Source of the DNA: Fragilaria radians | Lineage: Eukaryota; Bacillariophyta; Fragilariophyceae; Fragilariales; Fragilariaceae | NCBI GenBank assembly: GCA_900642245.1 | Contig: CAAAJI010000126.1 | Location: 9,565-73,564, forward strand | DNA length: 64,000 nt | Reading direction: 5' to 3' | Shown here: piece after piece, positions 56,035 through 64,000 of the stretch | How the letters are laid out: the number at the start of each line of letters is the position of its first letter | How positions within the stretch are numbered: position 1 is the first letter of the stretch | The notes under the pieces: model-generated | The model's input: only the letters and a program-made list of their open reading frames with translations | The model's database searches: none | Told to the model about the DNA's origin: nothing | Program-made: the position numbers and the translations under genes

Positions 56035-57643
56035 AAGCTCATATGATCACTATCTTCTCTATCGGTTAGAATGGCTGCCCATATGCCAATATATCTAACT
56101 ACCATTGCATTGGTAAAAGCGACAATTTCATTGACCACAGACTTGCTTTGCTCCTTTATGGCACTCATATCATTGAAAGGTTGGAAATTATCCAATCAGA
56201 GGCATCGCATGAAATTGACCGTACCATTTTGTAATCCAATAGCGTTAGTGCTGTTTTTGTTTGAAATTTAGCGGGATCAAATTATTGTCCGTTGATTGAG
56301 AAAAGAATTAGCAAACTAGGTGCATTAAAATTACATGTTCACATGGTTGCGACAATCAAAACCGTTATCCATTGAGTCGTGATCTACTAGGAGTTTCAAG
56401 TTGTGAATTGTGAATAACAGTAAATTGTGAATTGGATGTCCATAGATTTCGCTCAATCACAAAATTCGAGTTGTCACAAAATACAAACCCAACAAAAAAA
56501 ACAATGAAACTTTTCTCTCTACTAATCACTTCATGTGTTACGCTGTGTCTTGGTAAGGGCTTGAGTGTGCAAGATAACGAAGGCGGAAGAGATGTGAAAA
56601 TGAACACCTTATCTGTGGTTCACGAAGCTAATGCAGAGACACAAGAAGTAATGAAGCGAGGGTTGACTAAAGTGGGTGAAAACATTTGTGATAGAGGAGG
56701 AAGAATAACGCGATTATCCCTTGTATATGAAAATACCGCAGCTACTTCTTCCTATCAAGGCAATAAAGCTACATGCGTTGACGCAGACTATCCCACTTCA
56801 GCAACCCTGACAATTAATGGTGTGATGAAAATGGAAGTATCACTTTTATATTTGATCGAGTTTGGAGGGTTTATTACTGACAAAACAGTTTTCGATATTA
56901 GTGGGTGGGGAAAGTGTCACATCGATACATCTTGTACCGTTCCCTTAGTGATCGGTGATAAAATTGGACCCTTCTTAGTACTCGACGGTGATACTTCTGG
57001 TACTTCTTCGACACGAACTCCTATTCGAAAGCCCACTAAAGTGCCCGCACGCAGACCAACACGAGTACCGACTATCAGACGTCCGACACGAGTTCCTATT
57101 GTCCCATCTCTTGGGAAGAATCTTTGCACAGGAAGTGGGAATCTCATTTCTTTAACTCTTCAATACGATCTACCATCAGCCACATCGAAAGTGCAGGGAA
57201 ACAAGGCAACTTGTGTTAAATCGAACTACCCCGAAAAAGGAACTTTGAACTATTATGGAACCGAGATTCCAATCGTGTCTGGAACTCGGATTACCATAGG
57301 AGGTGGACCGACGATGAGGGATAGGAGTGAATTTGAGATATCTGATTGGGGTACTTGTTATATCGATACCTCATGCTCAGTTCCGGTGCGTATCGGCGAC
57401 AAAATAGGACCATTTCTAGTACTATCGGGAGAATCCAGATAATTTCAAAGGTATACATTGTGACTTTGTGTGCTGTGTTGATGCGGAAGTAGCTGAAAAA
57501 TCCGCGCGGCACTATTTTATTTAGATAACAAAATAGAGTTAAATATGACTGATAACTACATGAGAATAGCGTTATGCAGTAGAGAAAGGATATTTGTGAA
57601 TCCAGGTAATGATTCTATTATTTTTTATTGTCGATGCACGTCT
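56035..57643 (+). repeat. 1.6-kb inverted repeat, left arm
   Basis: Its reverse complement is found at 61541-63148. Differences seen by eye are few: single substitutions near 56071, 56226 and 57509, plus two one-base indels, which means about 99% identity. The arm carries a complete secreted-protein gene. The arms start at AGCTCATATGATCAC and end at a TGTCGAT(G/A)CAC sequence. Confidence 0.95.
56504..57442 (+). CDS. Secreted protein with two Cys-containing repeat domains (312 aa)
   Basis: Seen: a signal peptide (MKLFSLLITSCVTLCLG), then two homologous domains joined by a basic Pro-Thr linker (RKPTKVPARRPTRVPTIRRP). Domain 1 runs from NICDRGGRITRLSLVYEN to HIDTSCTVPLVIGDKIGPFL. Domain 2 runs from NLCTGSGNLISLTLQYD to YIDTSCSVPVRIGDKIGPFL. 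Shared features are C-x-G-x-x-x-L, QGNKATCV, WGxC and I-D-T-S-C-x-V-P-x-x-I-G-D-K-I-G-P-F. The last resembles the ending H-T-S-C-S...G-D...G-F of a domain of unknown function (DUF7467-like) found in secreted bacterial and algal proteins; that is from memory. Inferred: a cell-wall or matrix protein with disulphides. The ATG at 56504 is the first in frame. A frameshifted copy lies at 61740-62680. Confidence 0.85.
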   Translation: MKLFSLLITSCVTLCLGKGLSVQDNEGGRDVKMNTLSVVHEANAETQEVMKRGLTKVGENICDRGGRITRLSLVYENTAATSSYQGNKATCVDADYPTSATLTINGVMKMEVSLLYLIEFGGFITDKTVFDISGWGKCHIDTSCTVPLVIGDKIGPFLVLDGDTSGTSSTRTPIRKPTKVPARRPTRVPTIRRPTRVPIVPSLGKNLCTGSGNLISLTLQYDLPSATSKVQGNKATCVKSNYPEKGTLNYYGTEIPIVSGTRITIGGGPTMRDRSEFEISDWGTCYIDTSCSVPVRIGDKIGPFLVLSGESR

Positions 57644-57688
57644 CTTTAGAAAGGAATTTGCCAGTATGGAGTGCTAATATATTAATTG

Positions 57689-57706
57689 TTAGGGGTTAGG
57701 GGTTAG
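57689..57706. repeat. Short telomere-like repeat, TTAGGGG x2.5
   Basis: TTAGGGGTTAGGGGTTAG lies exactly where the piggyBac reading frame stops. The unit resembles the TTAGGG telomere repeat with one extra G. At 18 bp it may be chance. Confidence 0.5.
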
Positions 57707-58253
57707 TTGATGCAACCGCAACATCATATAAAGGAAAGCATTTGAGAGCACCTCTAGTATCCTTGAAATAATTTCGAGACATGACGCTGGAAATATCTGC
57801 ATTTCCCAAAAATTTCTTGCTATTCCAGTAGTCAGATATCTTGTTCACCTGGCTAATTGACATAGCCATTTCCAAACCAACATATACCAAAAATTTCAAT
57901 GCAGAAACTTTCTTTTTTTCCTTTTCTTCAAGGTGAGTGTTTGTCCATGTGCGCAAACTTTCAAAAAATGCTTTTGTAAGGAATAGATGAAACAAACCAA
58001 GTTCCTTCTTTGATGTATATGCTCTTGTTACTTTATCCTTCTGCAAAATCTCTAGTCTTGTATGCTGCAATAGTTCTTGAATATACTCATTTTGCAATGC
58101 AATACTGCTTTTCTCTTCCCCATTGACATATGTAAACTGAAAATCTTCTTCCACATCTTTGTAATCATTGTCTAATGACACAACAGCACTTCCATTGCAT
58201 TCGTTCACGCAGATATCATCGTTATCATCATTACCATTATGGATGTTTTCCAT
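57696..58253 (-). pseudogene. piggyBac-type transposase, N-terminal fragment (185 codons)
   Basis: ATG at 58253. Seen: an acidic N-terminus, then GLFHLFLTKAFFESLRTWTN, HLEEKEKKKVSALKFLVYVG and LEMAMSISQVNKISDYWNSK. ISSVMSRNYFKDTRGALKCF follows. This order (a TN...W segment, a conserved G-L-x-M block, I-x-D-Y-W, M-S-R-x-x-F) matches the start of the DDE_Tnp_1_7 (piggyBac) domain. The catalytic Asp residues lie downstream in the family and are absent here. The frame ends at TAA within the telomere-like repeat, so it is truncated and inactive. Confidence 0.75.
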
Positions 58254-58389
58254 TATGTCTGATATATCAGATATTGTGCTGAAACTAGAATGATTGGCTG
58301 AAAGCGGCCAGATTCAGCGTTTGGACCAATCACAGCCAAGCATTAACTCTAATATATCAGACTTAACGGGGAGTTCCTCAAAGGGTTAA
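57696..58389 (-). mobile_element. piggyBac-like transposon, 5' end only
   Basis: On the - strand the element starts at a TTAA (58386-58389) next to AAAGGG, the same terminus as the MITE at 11855-12377. About 130 bp of leader follows, then the N-terminal part of a transposase. The other end is missing, cut near 57696 at a telomere-like repeat. Confidence 0.65.
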
Positions 58390-60135
58390 CTCGAGTTAGA
58401 GTATGAACGGTTCCAATTCGTCACACGGTAGTAGTTTAAGACACTTCCCGATTGTTATAAATCACTAAGGATACGGGATACCAGCTTTTGGATAACTTGA
58501 AGCAAATGACATCCTTTGATGTAGCCTATTTTGACACTGATATTTCTTCCATAATTGCAGTTTTGGTAAATTAAATATCTACAGAACCTTGATTTTGAAG
58601 CCCAAGTTGATCAACCTAAAACTACCTTCTCAGTATCCAAATCATACAAATTACAAAATTTCAATTTTATCTACGGATACAAATGTGTAGAAGATCTAAG
58701 AATGACATTGAATCAGTCTAAACTAGATTATAGTTATGTACCTCTATTCACGGGAGTCCCATAATCACTCAAATTGCTTACTTCTTCTCCGTATTTCTTT
58801 TCCAAATGTTTAACTAAATGGAGCTGCATCACAAATGTAGTTTTGATTTTCATAGTCCACATTAATCCTCAAAGTCATATAGTCTTCTAAGTTATGTTGA
58901 ACTTTTAAACCAAACTCATAACGTTTCAAATTGTTGATTACGTAATTGAAGTCAGTATCTGTTTCAATTAATAGAGAACTGTGCACATTAAATGCATTTC
59001 TCAGAATAAGTATTCTAAAGATAAGGATCAATCGAACTTACTTATAAACACATTCTTTTAACACGCATAATGTGATATTCTCATGCGCTTTGAACAAGAC
59101 CTTTTTTGTTTCATATAACTCATCATCCCCAACCTTCACGCCCTTTGGAATCTCCAAGGAGATGATTGCTTTTGAATCCCTTGCAAAAAGACGGTATCAA
59201 TGTAAACAACTATTGCGATTGATTCCTAGCAATCTAAAGAATTTGGAATGTCACATCAGTGCTCATGGGAGCAATTTTTCTTAAAGACTGACTCTGGGTA
59301 TTTGACTAAATCCAAACGCAACTAGCCATGAACGAAAAAAATCCGCTTTGTTTCATCTACTTTTCATCACCGCATAAGCTCTATTATCCTTCGTTTTCTG
59401 AATTTTTTTGAAGTATTATCTCTCCATTTACTTCTCTGTTCAAATGTTAGGATTATCAGATGCTTCTTCAAATCACGTTGTTGCTTCAGATAAGTCAACC
59501 AAATTCAGTGAAAGCAATTTTGTGGCTCCTTTTCTTCCCCTATTCTCTTCATTTACATCGGAATGTTTATATATTGCTACGTTTCCTATCAGGATATTGA
59601 CGATCCCTGAACGCTTAACCTTTTGCTAAAAACGTCTCACTCCAAGTCGGTCATTTTTTCTTTAATCCGGAGAAATAAAGAATCCAAATAGCATTGAAAC
59701 ACGTCATCTCACAACAAATTAATCAAGCATTAATTAAACAAATGCCAGCTTGACTACAAACGACAATTAACCCAAACAAAGAGATGTTCTGCATCTACAT
59801 AATATTTAAACATGTTGTTAACTTTACTAATACTGTCTCTCAATTAAATTGATTCTTGCCAAAATTCTTAAATTTCCAATCAAGCATTGCTAAAGGTAAA
59901 AACTCGTTCTAATTTCAAATATCATCAACTCTCCAAAACTGTTTTGTGAAAATTGTAATTCCTGCTTCATCTGTGATATCTGCCAAGCTTAATACATTTA
60001 AGTATAGTTGGCAATAATACAGGAACCTAAACTAACAATGAGTGAATCCCATGTTTTGGCAGCCACCATTATATATTTGTCGTTGCGATATCTCAACAAG
60101 GAAAAATGACCCGTGAATACTAGTTGCAATGTCCT

Positions 60136-60336
60136 TTACATAATCAGAGTCTGATTCTGAGATAATAATCCCGTATTCAATTCTCCAATTAACTTATAAG
60201 CGTGAATCCTTGCTGCCTTTTCCAACCTGTAGGAACCAAAATGACCTAACAGCTTGTGAAACTTGTTAATCTTAACCAATTTCTTAAGGACATCATTCAT
60301 AGTGTTAAATGCAACAGGCTCATTATAAGCTATCAT
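60136..60336 (-). pseudogene. Copia GAG-pre-integrase fragment
   Basis: A short frame with KINKFHKLLGHFGSYRLEKA and YKLIGEL. It matches the pre-integrase segment (zinc-binding H...H part) that lies between protease and integrase in Copia polyproteins. It ends before the catalytic core. Confidence 0.7.
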
Positions 60337-60422
60337 CTATATTCCTGACGCCGTTCCATTATTGGCATCGAAACTCTATCAAAGTGATTGTAGACAATAT
60401 CTGACTTAACAAGATGGTGATT

Positions 60423-60788
60423 CTAGTCATTGCTGATCTTATGATCTTTAATTTTAAAGCTAAAAAACACAACATCACGAAGAATGACATCAAACGTTGA
60501 TCCATCAATTTGAATGACTCTGAACTTGAGACTTCCAATTTTAGTTGCTGTTAAGAGATCACCATTTCCGATTCTAATGTTCTCATTAATCTCTCTAATA
60601 TCAAACATGCCTCTATCTGAAGCACAATATTGTGAACTTGCGCCACTATCACAAATCCAAATGTCATCTGCAGTCTTTTCTGCATCCGATGTTGCTGCAA
60701 AAACCAAATCTAGTGACTCATGGTTTTGCCTTTCGCGATTACTGTAGTTACTGTTACCAGAAGGATTATTGTTGAGTCGTGAATCCAA
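60423..60788 (-). pseudogene. Copia aspartic protease fragment
   Basis: A 121-codon open frame with DSGAS, the retroviral-type protease active site, followed by a conserved IRIGNGDLL turn and LRDVVFF. This is the best-preserved part of the Copia remnant. It would be one segment of a gag-pol polyprotein, not an independent gene. Confidence 0.8.
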
Positions 60789-61540
60789 ACTCCTCCATTC
60801 GTTTTACCCCCGCTATTACCGCCATTTTGATTTCTTCGATTTTTACATTTGAACAACTTATGCCTTATCTTTCCACAATGTCTGCATTTACCTTTATATT
60901 GACGGCCATAAAACGCCGTGTCTTTCGAAGCTTTACCATTATTGTTACTTAATTTATAGTTTAATCTTTCAAAGCGCAGGCTCGACTCTGCTCTGATTTC
61001 ACTAACAGTTCAGGGGTTTTTAAAATCTCCAATTCTTCTCTTCAACAAAGCAACTTGAAACCCATAATCTGGCGGAAGATTATTCAACACATGGTTGAAA
61101 GAAATGCCTTTACTGGCACAAAGAATTAGGAATGTCCGTTTTCCTGACCAACAAATCCTTTGATTATGCTCATTTAAGGTATCATCCAGTTCTTAATTTG
61201 TATGATTCACGAAAGAAATTGGGTTATGGAACGTCTTCAGGCCTACTCGAATGTCCCACCAAAACATTTTAATTATGTTAGAAACCGAAGATATATGAAG
61301 TATTGTAATTTGTATGATTTGGTGGATATTTAGAAGCTAGGAGGTTTGAGTTGATCACCCTGGACTTTAAAAAAATCAACCTTTTAAATTTTTAATACAA
61401 CAAAACTGAATAGATAAGCTATTTCATTTTTCTATGCAGCAATGTCTCTGTCACTATAGGAGTATAAATTACAGCAAACGAAGTTTCTTGATAATTAGCA
61501 CCTGATTCGCTAAACAATTGACTCCATCCACCGGACATCG

Positions 61541-63148
61541 AGGTGTATCGACACTAAAAAATAATAGAATCATTACCTGGATTCACAAATATCCTTTCTC
61601 TACTGCATAACGCTATTCTCATGTAGTTATCAGTCATATTTAACTCTATTTTGTTATCTAAATAAAATAGTGCCGCGCGGATTATTCAGCTACTTCCGCA
61701 TCAACACAGCACACAAAGTCACAATGTATACCTTTGAAATTATCTGGATTCTCCCGATAGTACTAGAAATGGTCCTATTTTGTCGCCGATACGCACCGGA
61801 ACTGAGCATGAGGTATCGATATAACAAGTACCCCAATCAGATATCTCAAATTCACTCCTATCCCTCATCGTCGGTCCACCTCCTATGGTAATCCGAGTTC
61901 CAGACACGATTGGAATCTCGGTTCCATAATAGTTCAAAGTTCCTTTTTCGGGGTAGTTCGATTTAACACAAGTTGCCTTGTTTCCCTGCACTTTCGATGT
62001 GGCTGATGGTAGATCGTATTGAAGAGTTAAAGAAATGAGATTCCCACTTCCTGTGCAAAGATTCTTCCCAAGAGATGGGAACAATAGGAACTCGTGTCGG
62101 ACGTCTGATAGTCGGTACTCGTGTTGGTCTGCGTGCGGGCACTTTAGTGGGCTTTCGAATAGGAGTTCGTGTCGAAGAAGTACCAGAAGTATCACCGTCG
62201 AGTACTAAGAAGGGTCCAATTTTATCACCGATCACTAAGGGAACGGTACAAGATGTATCGATGTGACACTTTCCCCACCCACTAATATCGAAAACTGTTT
62301 TGTCAGTAATAAACCCTCCAAACTCGATCAAATATAAAAGTGATACTTCCATTTTCATCACACCATTAATTGTCAGGGTTGCTGAAGTGGGATAGTCTGC
62401 GTCAACGCATGTAGCTTTATTGCCTTGATAGGAAGAAGTAGCTGCGGTATTTTCATATACAAGGGATAATTCGCGTTATTCTTCCTCCTCTATCACAAAT
62501 GTTTTCACCCACTTTAGTCAACCCTCGCTTCATTACTTCTTGTGTCTCTGCATTAGCTTCGTGAACCACAGATAAGGTGTTCATTTTCACATCTCTTCCG
62601 CCTTCGTTATCTTGCACACTCAAGCCCTTACCAAGACACAGCGTAACACATGAAGTGATTAGTAGAGAGAAAAGTTTCATTGTTTTTTTTGTTGGGTTTG
62701 TATTTTGTGACAACTCGAATTTTGTGATTGAGCGAAATCTATGGACATCCAATTCACAATTTACTGTTATTCACAATTCACAACTTGAAACTCCTAGTAG
62801 ATCACGACTCAATGGATAACGGTTTTGATTGTCGCAACCATGTGAACATGTAATTTTAATGCACCTAGTTTGCTAATTCTTTTCTCAATCAACGGACAAT
62901 AATTTGATCCCGCTAAATTTCAAACAAAAACAGCACTAACGCTATTGGATTACAAAATAGTACGGTCAATTTCATGCGATGCCTCTGATTGGATAATTTC
63001 CAACCTTTCAATGATATGAGTGCCATAAAGGAGCAAAGCAAGTCTGTGGTCAATGAAATTGTCGCTTTTACCAATGCAATGGTAGTTAGATATATTGGCA
63101 TATGGGCAGCCATTCTAACCAACAGAGAAGATAGTGATCATATGAGCT
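61541..63148 (-). repeat. 1.6-kb inverted repeat, right arm
   Basis: Reverse complement of 56035-57643 at about 99% identity. It contains a second copy of the secreted-protein gene, disrupted by two one-base insertions. Confidence 0.95.
61740..62680 (-). pseudogene. Frameshifted copy of the secreted two-domain protein
   Basis: Begins at ATG 62680 with the same signal peptide and N-terminus as the left-arm gene. One extra base near 62470 (in ATAATTCGCG, against ATAATCGCG) shifts the frame in domain 1 and leads to an early stop after RITRIIPCI. A second extra base near 62080 (GGGAACAAT against GGGACAAT) shifts the linker. Outside these sites the sequence is almost identical to the left-arm copy, so the damage is recent or due to assembly error. 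Confidence 0.85.
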
Positions 63149-64000
63149 GAGCCAGCATGATGTATTAAGGTGCCCCCTACAGAGTTTAGGTCAAGAAGAT
63201 CTTAATATGTGACAATACATCTGTGATCCATCGACTTACAATGTCTAGAAAGGTATCATCCTAGGTTCAGTTTGTCTTACTATTACATACTATGCAAAGT
63301 TAAACTGATCATGCATCCATCAGTATAACGCAAGCTATTTACAGGCCAATAAGGTGCTAAAGTTCAAGACGGCTGTGGCCTTCCAACTAAGCCTATTTTA
63401 TTGAACACGAGAGCAAAAAGAGCACAGTTATTTTCATGAACACGAGAGCACAAAGAGCAAAGTTATTTTAATGAACAATAAGGGCACAAAAAGCACAATC
63501 ATATCCAATACAAACTAGAACCAACACAAATGTCAAAAACAAATTAGATTTCTTGTTGGCCTTAGACTCATTAGAAACTTTGAATTAAAAAAAATTGACA
63601 TAGCAAATCAGCCTTTCGGAAGTCATTTCGTAACCTTTTGGCATGTACCGTTTGATCAGTATTCTGGCTTTGTGGTCAGCTAGCTGCCTATGGCTACTGA
63701 CAGCTTCTTAACTTGAATGCGGTGTTGAGAGCACAATAAGAAACAAGAATAACTTGATGCAAGAATGAGCCAATAGTACTATTTGTACCTGTTATGCATG
63801 ATGAATGGATCTAGATTGAATCCAAAGAGACAAATGTTCTGATGGCAGCTAGCCCAAAATTGTAGAGCTGTGTCCAACTTTACGCTTGAATGCTCAAGGT
63901 ATATAGAAATGGTTGCCACTTGCGCACTAATCCAGTGTTTGTAGTTTGACATACAAAACTATTGTTCCGTGAACAAATAAACATTTGAAATATCCTTCTG
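63149..64000. other. Intergenic to the window end
   Basis: No supported gene. It holds a short tandem repeat at 63402-63500. Confidence 0.4.
63402..63500. repeat. 35-bp tandem repeat, about 3 units
   Basis: Units begin TGAACACGAGAGCA at 63402 and 63437, and TGAACAATAAGGGCA at 63472. Each continues with AAAAGAGCACAGTTATTTT or a close variant. Confidence 0.8.

Larger units (their letters stand above)
58740..61250 (-). mobile_element. Decayed Copia element: gag, protease, pre-integrase and RT pieces
   Basis: Ordered - strand pieces are visible. A gag end (FNHVLNNLPPDYGFQVALLK, RAESSLRFERLN; about 61.1-60.95 kb) is followed by a CCHC zinc knuckle, CRHCGKIRHKLFKC (about 60.85-60.9 kb). The protease comes next, with IWICDSGASSQYC and RIGNGDLL (60.65 kb). 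Then a pre-integrase segment, KFHKLLGHFGSYRLEKAARI (60.25 kb), with a H...H pattern. Between 60135 and 59040 nothing is recognised. Finally, reverse-transcriptase C-terminal text, INNLKRYEFGLKVQHNLEDY (58.9 kb). There are stops between the pieces and no LTRs. The integrase core and most of the RT are missing or unrecognisable. Confidence 0.75.

Noticed and set aside
56917..57147. Antisense frame in the secreted-protein gene (also in the right arm at 62075-62266)
   Set aside because: A shadow of the Pro-Thr linker, present in both arms only because the arms are identical.

Overview
The window looks like nuclear DNA of a low-GC, repeat-rich eukaryotic microalga, most probably a diatom or a close stramenopile relative. 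The reasons are spliced genes with short GT-AG introns, a gametolysin-type (peptidase M11) metalloprotease with a long Pro-Thr tail, Copia-type retroelement fragments of the kind common in diatoms, and several large low-complexity proteins. The species cannot be named from the sequence. Two assembly gaps (20 and 865 N) are present.

Layout. 0.8-2.4 kb: a four-exon Ca2+/calmodulin-dependent-type protein kinase (+). 2.8-8 kb: transposon debris on the - strand: a Pro-Thr tail remnant, a gag-like region, a 59-bp minisatellite, an interspersed repeat, and a Copia RNase H end lying between two direct repeats. 8.5-11 kb: a five-exon secreted M11 metalloprotease (-). 11.9-12.4 kb: a piggyBac-like MITE. 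14.5-16.3 kb: a decayed Copia reverse transcriptase/RNase H (-). 16.5-28.9 kb: two adjacent copies of a roughly 6-kb segment, each carrying two divergently oriented genes of an unrecognised coiled-coil family (A/B and C/D). A fifth member (E) lies at 42 kb. 29.7-31.5 kb: a membrane-anchored FkbM-like protein (-). 35.9-39.6 kb: a 1239-residue disordered protein with a myristoylation motif (-). 44.6-47.0 kb: a two-exon basic disordered protein (-). 49.0-49.7 kb: a 248-residue hypothetical protein (-). 52.9-54.4 kb: another decayed reverse transcriptase (-). 56.0-63.1 kb: a 1.6-kb, almost identical inverted repeat. Its left arm carries an intact secreted two-domain protein gene and its right arm a frameshifted copy. 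The 3.9-kb spacer holds a piggyBac transposase N-terminus and Copia gag, protease and reverse-transcriptase pieces.

No operon or metabolic pathway is visible. Two themes recur. One is secreted proteins with Pro-Thr linkers or tails (the M11 protease and the two-domain protein), which suggests an extracellular matrix or cell-surface role. The other is signalling or scaffold-like proteins (the kinase, the myristoylated disordered protein with RVxF-like motifs, and the coiled-coil family with a conserved R-R-x-S site). The five-member coiled-coil family is the best candidate for something undescribed; its function cannot be read from the sequence.
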